Assembly: GCF_039539965.1 (NCBI RefSeq) | Contig: NZ_BAABED010000001.1 | Location: 434,001 to 498,000, forward strand | From: Arthrobacter methylotrophus | GTDB taxonomy: Bacteria; Actinomycetota; Actinomycetes; Actinomycetales; Micrococcaceae | DNA length: 64,000 bases | Direction: 5' to 3' | In this document: piece after piece, positions 1 through 8,469 of the stretch | How the letters are laid out: each line of letters opens with the position of its first letter | Position numbering within the stretch: position 1 is the stretch's first letter | Translations under genes and position numbers: made by a program | Notes under the pieces: generated by a model | What the model was told of the DNA's origin: nothing | Seen by the model: the letters and a program-made list of their open reading frames with translations, nothing else | The model's database searches: none

Positions 1-296
1 AACACGGAGTACGCACCGGATTTAGCATCATGCATCCATCCGGGGCGCGCATCATTTTGCGCACCGATCCGGCAATGGCGGCCGCGACCAAGGGATTCGA
101 CCCGGTGGCTCTGGCTGTGAAGGACAGGGCAGCGTTGGCCTTGTGGGCCAAGCATTTGACAAACTTGAACATTGAGCATCCCGAGGTCTATCAGGGCCAT
201 TTGGGCTGGGTAATTCCGCACATCAAGGACCCCGATGGAATCGAGATCAGGCTGTACACGGAAGAGCGTCCGGACACCCTTCCCGATTACCGCTGA
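1..296 (+). CDS. VOC (glyoxalase/bleomycin-resistance fold) family protein, 5' partial
   Basis: The reading frame is already open at the left window edge and ends with TGA at 294-296, so only the C-terminal ~97 residues are present. The segment ends with a DPDG motif followed by I-E-I, the usual last strand of a VOC module, where the Glu is normally a metal ligand. Substrate cannot be inferred. An internal ATG at 30 exists, but coding continues upstream of it, so it is unlikely to be the start. The stop lies 10 bases before the likely uraD start, suggesting co-transcription. Confidence 0.6.
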   Translation, partial: HGVRTGFSIMHPSGARIILRTDPAMAAATKGFDPVALAVKDRAALALWAKHLTNLNIEHPEVYQGHLGWVIPHIKDPDGIEIRLYTEERPDTLPDYR

Positions 297-306
297 GACC
301 GCTTCG

Positions 307-1248
307 ATGCTGACGGAGGACATGGCGGGGGAGACGGAGCTAACCAGAGAACCATCGTCGCTCAACACGACGGAAGCATCGCTCGCCGCCTCGGAATCCG
401 GCGGAAACTGGCGACTGGTCGAACTTGAACGCCCAGGATGGGTGCTGAGGGTTTCAGCGGCCGGAGCCGCAGGCCTGAACGGGGTCCAAATTGAGGGATA
501 TTGCGGGGACGGACCACCGACGCTCTCAGGCGATGGTTGGGCGTGGCCCAGGATTGGTGTGTTCAACGAGTCCGGTACCTGGGCCGCAGGGGAGGACGGG
601 ACTGCTCAGGCCAGGTGGGCTACCCACCTTAGGTGGCGGGCACCGACCGGATCAGTTCCGGGTCCCATACCCCCAAGAGTTCTTGGGGTGGCATTTCCCG
701 ACCCGCGAAGCGCGGACTGGGAAAAGACCAATCAGATCGAGGCCGGGGAACGGGCCCGTATGTGCCTGAAGTGGCTCAACAATGTCCCCGCCGAAATCGC
801 CGAGAAAGCACTCCTGTCATGTTGCTCCAGCACCAAGTGGGCCCGTACGGTTCTTAGACACGGGCCTTACGACAGTTTGGATTCCGTCCTCAGGGCCGCC
901 TCGGATGCAGCCGGCGGACTCGGCGACGATGATTGGCTTGAAGCGTTCGCAAGTCACGCAAGACTCGGCCGGCAGGAAGGTCTGTCGCGCTGGGATCAGC
1001 AGGAACAGCGGGCGATCGCAGCAGGGCTCGATGAAACTCTGACAGCACTGGAGGAAGAAAGCCGAAGGTACGAAAAGACCTTTGGCCGCCTCTTTGTGGT
1101 ATGCGCAACGGGCCGACCGGCTTCAGCGATCTTGGACGAGTTACGAACCCGCCAGGGCAACGATACCGAGAAAGAGTTGCAAGCCACGGTGGCGGAAGAA
1201 CGGAAGATTATGGCCCTTCGACTTACCAAATTGCTCGGCAGCCGATAG
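307..1248 (+). CDS. uraD: OHCU decarboxylase (UraD) domain protein with an extra N-terminal domain
   Basis: The C-terminal ~160 residues match 2-oxo-4-hydroxy-4-carboxy-5-ureidoimidazoline decarboxylase of uric acid catabolism. Visible hallmarks are the LNNVPAEIA start, the CCSS..W segment, DWLEAFASHARLG with the active-site His, and the Y-x3-FG-x2-F-x-VCA-x-GR motif before the final E-x-RKI-x2-LRL helix. The first ~150 residues are not part of UraD. They contain Trp-rich beta-like sequence with THLRW and a PRVLGVAFPDP stretch that weakly recalls the end of an allantoicase repeat; that link is inference. No other purine genes are in the window. ATG 307 is chosen because it follows the VOC stop closely; ATG 325 has a GGAGG only 2 bases away. 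Confidence 0.75.
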   Translation: MLTEDMAGETELTREPSSLNTTEASLAASESGGNWRLVELERPGWVLRVSAAGAAGLNGVQIEGYCGDGPPTLSGDGWAWPRIGVFNESGTWAAGEDGTAQARWATHLRWRAPTGSVPGPIPPRVLGVAFPDPRSADWEKTNQIEAGERARMCLKWLNNVPAEIAEKALLSCCSSTKWARTVLRHGPYDSLDSVLRAASDAAGGLGDDDWLEAFASHARLGRQEGLSRWDQQEQRAIAAGLDETLTALEEESRRYEKTFGRLFVVCATGRPASAILDELRTRQGNDTEKELQATVAEERKIMALRLTKLLGSR

Positions 1249-1299
1249 CCGCTGTCAGTAATCAAAGGAACGAGCATGGGAGATTAGAACAAAGAAGCT

Positions 1300-1349
1300 C
1301 TCCGGACGAGGCAGGAACCTGATTCTAGCGGCCTGGTCCTCGTCCGGAG
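1300..1349. terminator. 12-bp perfect inverted repeat between convergent genes
   Basis: CTCCGGACGAGG at 1300-1311 is the exact reverse complement of 1338-1349, with a 26-base spacer. It lies between the stops of uraD (+) and the SorC-type regulator (-), where a bidirectional terminator is expected. No clear T tract follows on either strand and the loop is long, so the role is tentative. The rest of 1249-1523 shows no gene. Confidence 0.35.
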
Positions 1350-1523
1350 GTCTTCTCGTCTACAAAACAATGTGTCCGGCCACACCCTGGGCCGATGGGA
1401 CCACAACTGACGGCCTTCGCTGAGCGAAATGGCGGCTACGCGAGTTTCTTGGCCCCGGCCATCGACGGAAATTGGACCAGCCACCATGCCAATATTGATG
1501 CCGGTCAGAATGTTTGATTCGCC

Positions 1524-2558
1524 TCAGCGATGGCTTTTTCCCGATCTTACCGGGAGATAAGCCAACTCTTGGGCAGCTTCAGAGTCCAAGATCAGGCTGT
1601 TGACCAGGTTCCCCCCCAGCGCGGCTGCGATGGCAGCGGCCTTTTCGGCACCCGAGCAAATCGCTATCACATGTGGAATGTGCCGAAGTCGTTCCATCGA
1701 CAGACCAACCACAAGATCTTTGTGTGGGCTATCGACGACGTGACCATCCGCGTTGATGAATTGGCCCAGGATGTGCCCGACTGCCCCGTGATTCTGCAGA
1801 GCCCGGATATGATCCGGAGTCAGAGAGCCATTGAATACCCCGGAGGGGCGGCGGAAACTTGCGCCGATACCCACGACTGCGAGGTCCGCCGCTGCTGCGA
1901 GATCCAGGGTTGCCGAAATCGTTGGCTCGGACAGCAGAGCCGCGGCGATCCTAGCGTTCGGCGCAAACAGCGGAGCGTTGAGGACCCGGTAAGAAGAACT
2001 ATATGCGTTTGCGAAGCGGCGACACAGCTCCGGGCCATCCAGCAATTGGTTATTGCCACCCAGGGAACCCACCATTTGTACGACCGTCAGGTCCATCGGC
2101 TTGCATGATTGCGACGATTCGACCATCGCCATATGGGTACGTCCATTCGACAAACCGATGGTCATGCCGGGCCTCAATATACGGGACAGCAATTCAGCGG
2201 CTGCGCGCCCGACGTCATTGACTCCCGATTGGGGAGCCGAATTGGCGGTTACTCGAACATGCTGCACGCCGTAGCGAGACTCGATCAGGTGTTCGAGGTG
2301 AGTCAGGCGCTCCAGCGGATGGCTGATCTGTATCTGCACGACGCCGGTTCGCCGCGCTTCCTCGAGCATCCGGGAGACGGTTGGGCGGGAGTATCCGATT
2401 CGCCGAGCAATCTGCTCCTGGCTCATGCCCTCCTCGTAGTACTGGCGAGCGATTTCCACCAGATGGACGGCGCGTCGCCTCTTCGGATCCTCGTCCCAAT
2501 CCGTCGGAACGGACTTTGGGCCACCGTCGGCGGTTGGCAACCTACGGTTGCTTTCCAT
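1524..2558 (-). CDS. SorC/DeoR-like sugar-sensing transcriptional regulator
   Basis: A 344-residue SorC-family regulator. Near residues 35-60 is a helix-turn-helix (GMSQEQIARRIGYSRPTVSR); the rest is the sugar-phosphate-binding domain, with a GLSNGRT phosphate loop and the family's GHILGQFINADG segment. Such proteins usually bind a phosphorylated intermediate of the pathway they control. The gene is transcribed away from the sugar operon beginning at 2.89 kb, so it is the likely local regulator. The start at 2558 has GGGAG upstream; an in-frame ATG at 2651 would add a non-homologous leader. Confidence 0.88.
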   Translation of the reverse strand: MESNRRLPTADGGPKSVPTDWDEDPKRRRAVHLVEIARQYYEEGMSQEQIARRIGYSRPTVSRMLEEARRTGVVQIQISHPLERLTHLEHLIESRYGVQHVRVTANSAPQSGVNDVGRAAAELLSRILRPGMTIGLSNGRTHMAMVESSQSCKPMDLTVVQMVGSLGGNNQLLDGPELCRRFANAYSSSYRVLNAPLFAPNARIAAALLSEPTISATLDLAAAADLAVVGIGASFRRPSGVFNGSLTPDHIRALQNHGAVGHILGQFINADGHVVDSPHKDLVVGLSMERLRHIPHVIAICSGAEKAAAIAAALGGNLVNSLILDSEAAQELAYLPVRSGKSHR

Positions 2559-2673
2559 GTCCCGATTCTCCCGTCCTCGGATCAACCAGAGCCAAACGTC
2601 CCCGCCGGAGAGTTTCGCAACCAGGTTGAACGTGTGTAGCATCCCTGGCAAATATTGCCCGCCAAAGCCTGCA

Positions 2674-2712
2674 TGATCAAATGTTCAATTGTTAGAGCAT
2701 TTTGGATCAAAT
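2674..2712. promoter_or_regulatory. candidate operator in the SorC/sugar-operon divergent region
   Basis: The 2559-2884 gap between the divergent regulator and operon holds no gene. It contains two copies of GATCAAAT (2675-2682 and 2705-2712) spaced 30 bases, close to three helical turns. TGATCAAATG-TTC also forms an imperfect inverted repeat with GAGCATTTTGGATCA. Paired AT-rich sites of this kind are usual for SorC-type regulators, so this is the best operator candidate. The role is inferred from position and symmetry only. Confidence 0.35.
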
Positions 2713-2890
2713 CATCGCTTACGCCAGAAGAAAATACTAGACCCTGCTTGAGCTTGGATGAACATACGTTCACTGGGCAATTGAGTCAGGCAATCAGCTT
2801 CACTAAACTCCGAGGAACGGCGGAGCCCGGAATACGGCCAGATCTGGTTCATAAGGCTCGGTGTTCGATCATTAGACAAGGAGCATGGCA

Positions 2891-3853
2891 GTGGCCCACC
2901 CGATCGGCATCCATGAGAAGGCGCTGCCTGGCGGACTGAGCTGGAAAAGTACTTTTGAGCTCGTTCGTGAGTCAGGCTACGACTATTACGAACTTTCGAT
3001 CGACGCATCGGATCAGTGCATTGCGCGCCTGCAGTGGAGTGCTGCCGAGCGCCGCCGTGTGCTCCAGGCCGCGTCATCGCGGTCAGTGCAGATCATGACG
3101 GTCGCCTTAAGTGCCCATCGCAGGTTCCCTTGGGGAAGTTCGGACCCAGAGACTCGATCACGAGCAGATTGGCTTGCAAAGGACGCCATCGAGCTGGCCT
3201 ATGACCTGGAAGCAAGCTGCGTCCAGATCGCCGGCTACTTCACCCGCTCCGAACCGGCGCACAAAAATGCTCGAAATTACTTTCTGGACGGCCTTGCACG
3301 CAGTTTGCCGCTGGCCGAGAAACGAGGCGTCGTTCTCGCGCTGGAGAACGTTGACGACTCCGACATCACGACCGTTGACGAGGGGCTGGAAGTCTTGGGA
3401 GCTGTCGAATCGGAGTCGCTCAAACTCTATGTCGACGTTGGAAACCTGGCGGGCAGTGAGCATGACGTCACCGCCCAATTAAAGAGTGCACTTCCGGTGG
3501 CGTTTGGAGTTCAATTGAAAGACGCCCGCCCCGGTGAATTTAGGCGGGTTCCCTATGGAGAGGGAACCGTGCCATTTTCAGATGTCTTTCGGGAGATATC
3601 GAAACAAAGTCCCGACATGCCACTATCCATTGAAATGTGGAATGACGCGGGGGATTCATCGATGGCTTCGGACGCATATCAGTGGTTATTAAGCCAATGG
3701 AGCAAATCCGTCCACGCTGAGTTGGAGCAACCCGAGCGCCGAGAGCCACGATTTGAAGCAGCACAGTTCATTGCCGGTAGAGAGGGGCCCGCTTTTGCTC
3801 GGCGCGATCATCTACCTGTTCGCCGTCGAAACCAAGGGCCGCAGTCCCCATGA
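2891..3853 (+). CDS. UlaE-like sugar-phosphate 3-epimerase (TIM barrel), 3' end fused to a transporter scar
   Basis: An AP-endonuclease-2-type TIM barrel matching L-ribulose/L-xylulose-5-phosphate 3-epimerases (UlaE/SgaU). Metal and catalytic segments are visible: SAHRRFPWGS, CVQIAGYF, LALENVD, LYVDVGN, QLKDARPGEF and LSIEMWND. It is paralogous to the gene at 9129 throughout. The last ~40 residues diverge: from about 3784 the DNA encodes, in another frame, the end of an MFS sugar porter, so this gene runs out of frame through that scar before stopping. An AAGGAG lies one base before ATG 2885 but seven before GTG 2891, so 2891 is preferred. Confidence 0.75.
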   Translation: MAHPIGIHEKALPGGLSWKSTFELVRESGYDYYELSIDASDQCIARLQWSAAERRRVLQAASSRSVQIMTVALSAHRRFPWGSSDPETRSRADWLAKDAIELAYDLEASCVQIAGYFTRSEPAHKNARNYFLDGLARSLPLAEKRGVVLALENVDDSDITTVDEGLEVLGAVESESLKLYVDVGNLAGSEHDVTAQLKSALPVAFGVQLKDARPGEFRRVPYGEGTVPFSDVFREISKQSPDMPLSIEMWNDAGDSSMASDAYQWLLSQWSKSVHAELEQPERREPRFEAAQFIAGREGPAFARRDHLPVRRRNQGPQSP

Positions 3854-3870
3854 CATCGAAACGGCAAGCA
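3784..3870 (+). pseudogene. C-terminal scar of an MFS sugar-porter transporter
   Basis: In the frame starting at 3753, the DNA encodes a hydrophobic segment (LLLGAIIYLF) followed by VETKGRS and D-I-E. That is the characteristic last transmembrane helix and VETKGRS motif of sugar:H+ symporters (PF00083). Nothing of the preceding ~11 helices is present; the segment directly abuts the tail of the 3-epimerase gene. It is most simply a deletion scar of a transporter that once lay between the epimerase and the lactonase gene. Confidence 0.7.
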
Positions 3871-3924
3871 TCAAGAAAGTCACCATCACCTACCATCCCC
3901 GGACCCAATCAAAGGAGATTAACC

Positions 3925-4860
3925 ATGGCACCCTTCAGCCGTACAGTGCTCGGAGACATCGAGTCAACGGAAATGGGCTATACGATGCCCCACGAGCACA
4001 TCCTCACCCACCCCCAGGGGCACGGAAGCAAGAACGAAGACGACCATCTCTTGAACGACTACGGCAAGGCCGTGCAGATGCTCACCGAATACAAGGAGAT
4101 CGGTGGAGGCACGATCATCGAGGCCACCCCGAAGACCTGGGGGCGCAACGCCGCCGGCATGCTGAAGGCAGCACAGGAGACCGGCGTGCACGTCATCGCC
4201 TGCACCGGTTACATCTGCCAGGAACACGGCATGGAGCCGAATATCACCGACCGAGGGGTCGACGACATCGCTCAGGAGATGATCAATGACATCGAGGTCG
4301 GCATGGACGGCACCGAGGCGCGGGCCGGCTGGATCAAGGTCGGCACCGCCTACATGTATGTGACGCCGGGTGAAGACATGGTCATCCGCGCCGCCGTGCT
4401 GGCCGCCAACAAGACCGGCGCCCCGATCAGCACCCATACCACGGGCGGCACTATGGGCATTGAACAGCTCGAGATCGCCGCATCCGAGGGCTTCGATCTC
4501 ACACGCATGACTGTCGCGCACGTCGACCGCAACCCTGACCTTTGGTACCACCGCAAGATGCTCGAGACCGGCGCTAACCTGATCTACGACGGCCCGGGCA
4601 AGGCCAAATATTACCCGGACAGCGTCCGCATCGATCTGCTGCGCCAGCTCGTCGCCGACGGATTTGAGGACCAGGTGATGCTTTGCAACGACATGGGTCG
4701 CCGCTCCCACCACACGGTCTACGGATTCGGCCCCGGTTGGCAGTGGATCAAGCAGCGTTTTATCCCGCGCCTGCTTGAGGAGGGCCTCACCGAGGAACAG
4801 ATTCACAAGTTCATGTACACCAACCCCGCCCGGGCGTTTAGCTTCGCTCCCGCCTCGTGA
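3925..4860 (+). CDS. phosphotriesterase-family metal hydrolase, probable sugar-phosphate lactonase
   Basis: A 311-residue amidohydrolase of the phosphotriesterase (PTE) family. Binuclear-metal ligands are all visible: HEH near residue 15, the WIKVG lysine that is carbamylated in the family, His in STHTTGG, His in VAHVDRN and Asp in LCNDMG. PTE-like proteins next to sugar-phosphate genes are commonly lactonases, some acting on phosphorylated aldonolactones; opening a lactone-phosphate is therefore the inferred role. AAGGAG precedes ATG 3925. Its stop overlaps the next gene (TGATG), indicating translational coupling. Confidence 0.85.
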   Translation: MAPFSRTVLGDIESTEMGYTMPHEHILTHPQGHGSKNEDDHLLNDYGKAVQMLTEYKEIGGGTIIEATPKTWGRNAAGMLKAAQETGVHVIACTGYICQEHGMEPNITDRGVDDIAQEMINDIEVGMDGTEARAGWIKVGTAYMYVTPGEDMVIRAAVLAANKTGAPISTHTTGGTMGIEQLEIAASEGFDLTRMTVAHVDRNPDLWYHRKMLETGANLIYDGPGKAKYYPDSVRIDLLRQLVADGFEDQVMLCNDMGRRSHHTVYGFGPGWQWIKQRFIPRLLEEGLTEEQIHKFMYTNPARAFSFAPAS

Positions 4861-5525
4861 TGGGCCACGTCGCCATCCAGCTCGCGTTGGATACCAAAGA
4901 CACAGGGACCGCTCTTGCCATGGCCCACGCCTGCCGGAACGTCGTTGACGTGATCGAGGTCGGGACCGTCCTGTGCCTCAACGACGGACTCCGAGCGGTC
5001 ACGGCATTGCGCGCCGTATTTCCCGACAAGCCGGTGGTAGCGGACATCCGCATAGCCCGCGCCGGCGAGAAGTTCGCCGCGATGGCTTTCGCGGCCGGAG
5101 CGGACCGCGTCACCGTGATAGGCGAATCAGGGCCTGCGGTCATCGAGGGAGCCGTTAGGGCGGCAAGATCCGCCGGCGGCGATGTCGAGGTGGAGCTGGG
5201 CGCGTCCTGGAGCGAGAACGAAGTACTGCGGTGGGTCGACGCGGGTGTGGGCCACATCATTGCACACCGCTCCAAGCTCGGCCCCCTTCGCGACGACGAC
5301 GAGATCGCCGCGATCCTGGCCCGGCTCGGGGCGATGGATCTTGGTGCCGCGCACGTCACCCTCGCCGGTGGCATCAAGGCCGGTGAACTCGTGGACTCAG
5401 GGGGCCTCGCCTTCGACACCGTTGCGATCGGCTCGGCTATCGTCGGCGCAGCCGACCCGGCCGCGGCGGCTGCCGGGCTCCGCGCGGAACTCGATACACG
5501 CGCCCGGGGGGTGAACCTGGCGTGA
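4860..5525 (+). CDS. KGPDC/HPS-like OMPDC-superfamily protein with altered catalytic residues
   Basis: A 221-residue (beta/alpha)8 protein that aligns collinearly with 3-keto-L-gulonate-6-phosphate decarboxylase UlaD. Asp11, Glu33, Asp62 and His136 are retained at the same numbers. The catalytic D-x-K-x-x-D motif, however, reads D62-I-R64-I-A-R67, so the Lys and second Asp are both Arg, and UlaD Arg139 is Lys. The phosphate-binding LAGG and the late IGSAI segments are present. The neighbours are UlaE- and UlaF-like, suggesting a UlaD-equivalent position, but the chemistry may differ. It overlaps the lactonase stop by one base and the kinase start by four. Confidence 0.8.
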   Translation: MGHVAIQLALDTKDTGTALAMAHACRNVVDVIEVGTVLCLNDGLRAVTALRAVFPDKPVVADIRIARAGEKFAAMAFAAGADRVTVIGESGPAVIEGAVRAARSAGGDVEVELGASWSENEVLRWVDAGVGHIIAHRSKLGPLRDDDEIAAILARLGAMDLGAAHVTLAGGIKAGELVDSGGLAFDTVAIGSAIVGAADPAAAAAGLRAELDTRARGVNLA

Positions 5526-6481
5526 GCAGGTTCGACGTCACCGCGATCGGCGAGGGCGGCCTGCGCTTCAGCGTGCCATCCGGAGTCCGGCTCGAGCGCA
5601 CCGCATCCCTGGATGTCAACGTCGCCGGGGCCGAGGCGAACGTCCTCAGCGGCCTCGCCTCCCTCGGTTGGAAAGCCGGCTGGGTGAGTGCACTCCCAGA
5701 AACTCCGCTGGCCCGCCGCGTCGAGTGCCAGCTGCGGTCCTACGGCGTCGACCTAGCCGGCGTGCACCATGCCACGGTAGGGCGCCTCGGGACATACTAC
5801 GTTGAATACGGGCCAGCACCACGACCCACCCAGGTGTACTTCGACCGCGCGGATACCGCGTTCACGCGGATGACCGTCGCGGACGTGGACTGGGACCTCC
5901 TGCTCGACACTCGCATTATCCATTTGACCGGCATCACCGCTGCCCTGTCGCCGACGGTGATGGAGATCCTGACCGAGACCCTCGACCGGGCGGAGGCGGC
6001 CGGAGTGCCGGTGTCGTTTGACGTGAACTACCGGGCGAACCTCTGGAACCCTCGGGAAGCCACCCGCGCACTGCAGCCCTTCATTGAACGTGCCGAGATT
6101 CTCTTCGTGCGCCACGAGGACCTGCAGACCTTGTACGGCTACGACCCGGATCCCGCCAAGGCCTTGGACGCAGCGCTGGCGCTCACCAAGGCACGCTACA
6201 TCATCATGAGCTGCGGCGAGCTGGGCGTGTTCGCATTCCTTGACGGTCGACGCGTCACCGTGCCTGCACTGCCGGTGGACATCATCGACCGACTCGGTGC
6301 CGGCGACGGCCTCGCCGCTGGCTTCTTACACGGCTGGCTGGATGGCCATGTGGAGGTCGCCGTCGAGCAAGGGGCGGCGATGGCAGCCCTCGCCCTTGCG
6401 CAGACGGGCGAACAGGTCGTCACGACTCGTGGAGAACTCGACGCGGTCATGCTCGGCTCTGCCTCACGGCTGCGCCGATAA
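5522..6481 (+). CDS. PfkB-family carbohydrate kinase, 2-keto-3-deoxygluconate-kinase-like
   Basis: A 319-residue ribokinase/PfkB-fold kinase. The N-terminal substrate loop (NVAGAEANVLSGLASLG), the D-V-N-Y-R-A-N-L-W segment typical of keto-sugar-acid kinases, and the C-terminal RLGAGDGLAAGF anion-hole motif with the catalytic Asp are visible. It would phosphorylate the sugar acid or keto-sugar entering this pathway; the substrate is not determinable. GTG 5522 overlaps the preceding stop (GTGA), so it is translationally coupled. Confidence 0.85.
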   Translation: MSRFDVTAIGEGGLRFSVPSGVRLERTASLDVNVAGAEANVLSGLASLGWKAGWVSALPETPLARRVECQLRSYGVDLAGVHHATVGRLGTYYVEYGPAPRPTQVYFDRADTAFTRMTVADVDWDLLLDTRIIHLTGITAALSPTVMEILTETLDRAEAAGVPVSFDVNYRANLWNPREATRALQPFIERAEILFVRHEDLQTLYGYDPDPAKALDAALALTKARYIIMSCGELGVFAFLDGRRVTVPALPVDIIDRLGAGDGLAAGFLHGWLDGHVEVAVEQGAAMAALALAQTGEQVVTTRGELDAVMLGSASRLRR

Positions 6482-6523
6482 CGGCATCAATCGCCCCAAC
6501 CAACTACGAGCAAGGAACCTTCG

Positions 6524-7468
6524 ATGACAACACACCCCGGCGCAATCGACGTTCGCGGCGACTGGACGGACACGGCGAACGACGTTGCCCGTCGTATTCG
6601 AGCCCGCGTCTTGGAGCTGACCATCCTCAAGGACGGCTGCTACCTAAGCCAAGCACTCTCTTCGGCCGACGTCCTGGCCACCCTGTACACGCGCATCCTT
6701 CGGCTCGCCCCGCTCGATGGACCACTACCTTCCGAGCCCTTCACCGGCGTTCCGGGCACCCCGAACCGTTCACCTTCCGGTGGCCGCTTCCACGGCGCGC
6801 ACTTCCCTGACGGGGATCGGTTCCTTATCTCTCCGGCCCACTATGCTGTCGCGATCTATGCGGCGCTTGAGGCGGTGGGCCGCCTCGAGCCGGGTGCATT
6901 GGAGAGCTTCAACACCGATGGCAGCACCTTGGAGATGATCGGGGCCGAGCATTCCCCCGGCTTCGAGCTGACCACGGGTTCCTTCGGGCAGGCGCTCAGC
7001 CAGTCCGCCGGGATTGCATTCGCCCGCCGCCTGCGGGGGGAGACCGGCCGGACGGCCGTATTTCTCTCCGACGGCGAGCTGGAAGAGGGCCAGACGTGGG
7101 AAGGGGTGCAGGCGGCGGCGTTCTATCGCTTGGATTCCCTTATGCTGTTTGTCGATGTGAACGGGCAGCAGGTCGACGGTTTCACCAAGGACGTGATGAA
7201 CGTCGAGCCCATCGATTTCCGCTTCGCCGCGTTCGGCTGGGATGTCCGCGTGGTGGACGGGCACGACGTGGTGGCGATCGCTGAGGCAGTCGAGGCCAAG
7301 GTCGCTGACGGCCGTCCCCTAGTCGTTTTGGCCTACACCGATTCCGCACGCGGAATGCCGTACCTCAACGCAAACAAACCCCACTTGCACTATGTGCGAG
7401 CCAAGACCGACGCGGACCGCGAAGCGTTCGAGCAGGCCCTCGCCGAACTGAAAGGCATCCTCGCATGA
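6524..7468 (+). CDS. tktA: transketolase N-terminal subunit (split transketolase)
   Basis: A 314-residue protein equivalent to the N-terminal, thiamine-diphosphate-binding half of transketolase. The TPP motif is seen as SDGELEEG followed ~25 residues later by VDVNG. An unusual Pro/Gly-rich insert near residues 65-90 lies before the HYAVAIYAALEA helix. The partner subunit follows with ATGA overlap at 7465. In the pathway it would use xylulose-5-phosphate, or a branched/short ketose-phosphate as in apulose-phosphate transketolases. AAGGA precedes the start. Confidence 0.88.
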   Translation: MTTHPGAIDVRGDWTDTANDVARRIRARVLELTILKDGCYLSQALSSADVLATLYTRILRLAPLDGPLPSEPFTGVPGTPNRSPSGGRFHGAHFPDGDRFLISPAHYAVAIYAALEAVGRLEPGALESFNTDGSTLEMIGAEHSPGFELTTGSFGQALSQSAGIAFARRLRGETGRTAVFLSDGELEEGQTWEGVQAAAFYRLDSLMLFVDVNGQQVDGFTKDVMNVEPIDFRFAAFGWDVRVVDGHDVVAIAEAVEAKVADGRPLVVLAYTDSARGMPYLNANKPHLHYVRAKTDADREAFEQALAELKGILA

Positions 7469-8460
7469 TCGAGACACAAGTCCACTCCCGCAACATCGTT
7501 GCATGGGCCGCCGACAAGCCCGAAGTCGTCGTCCTTTCAGGAGATCTGACCGGATCCACCGAGATTGCTGCGTTCAAGGCGGCCTACCCCGACAGGTTCT
7601 TCAGTCTCGGCATGGCCGAGCAGAACATGCTCAGCTGGGCCGGCGGCATGGCACGCGAAGGATTCGTCCCCTATCTGCACACCTTTTCAGTGTTCCTCGT
7701 CCGCCGCCCCTACGACCAGGTCGCCATGTCCGTCGCGTACCCCAACCTCCCGGTAAAACTGGTCGGGTTCCTGCCCGGCATCATGACCCCCGGCGGTGTC
7801 TCGCACCAGGCCATCGAAGACATCTCGCTCATGCGCGGACTGCCGAACATGACCGTACTGGAGGTCGGGGACGCGGCCGATGTCGAGTCCGTGCTCGACG
7901 TGGCACACGGGGTGAACGGTCCCGTCTACATCCGGATGCTGAGGGGTGCCCTCCCGCGGCTTTTCGATAGCCCAATGGAACTGGACCGCATTCGCCATCT
8001 TGCCGACGGGGAGGAGGTCACCCTCTTCTCCAGCGGCATCTGCACCGAAGAAGCCATCCGGGCCCGGCAGGCCCTCGAGGCCGCCGGGGTCACGGTGACC
8101 CACCGTCACGTGAGTACCCACAAGCCGTTCACCGACCCCGCAATCGCGGACGCCATCCGCGCCGCGAAGACACTCGTGGTCACGGTCGAGAACCACAACA
8201 TCATCGGCGGACTAGGGACCGAGGTCGCCGAGCGCATGGCCGAGATCGGCGCTGGGGTCCCCCTCCTGCGGATCGGGATACCCGATACCTTCGCCCATGG
8301 TGCCTCGGCCGCATATCTGATGGACAAGTACGACCTCACCGCACGACGGATTGTGGAACGCATCGCGGCCACCCTCGGCCTGGAGGTCCCGATCCCGAGC
8401 GACATCGGGAACACCGACGTGACAATCGACGTCGGCGCCGAGCAACTCGAAGCACTTTAG
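7465..8460 (+). CDS. tktB: transketolase C-terminal subunit (split transketolase)
   Basis: A 331-residue protein corresponding to the pyrimidine-binding and C-terminal domains of transketolase. The cofactor-activating Glu lies in GMAEQNMLSWAGGMA, followed by GVSHQAIEDIS with the conserved His and by the C-terminal domain (VENHNIIGGLG, typical of the family's last domain). It overlaps the N-subunit stop by four bases, fitting assembly of an alpha2beta2 enzyme. Confidence 0.9.
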   Translation: MIETQVHSRNIVAWAADKPEVVVLSGDLTGSTEIAAFKAAYPDRFFSLGMAEQNMLSWAGGMAREGFVPYLHTFSVFLVRRPYDQVAMSVAYPNLPVKLVGFLPGIMTPGGVSHQAIEDISLMRGLPNMTVLEVGDAADVESVLDVAHGVNGPVYIRMLRGALPRLFDSPMELDRIRHLADGEEVTLFSSGICTEEAIRARQALEAAGVTVTHRHVSTHKPFTDPAIADAIRAAKTLVVTVENHNIIGGLGTEVAERMAEIGAGVPLLRIGIPDTFAHGASAAYLMDKYDLTARRIVERIAATLGLEVPIPSDIGNTDVTIDVGAEQLEAL

Positions 8461-8469
8461 GGAGAAGCC

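Noticed and set aside
3964..4806. A 280-codon minus-strand frame over the phosphotriesterase gene
   Set aside because: Antisense shadow of a gene with all catalytic residues; His/Asp/Val-rich composition mirrors the codon bias.
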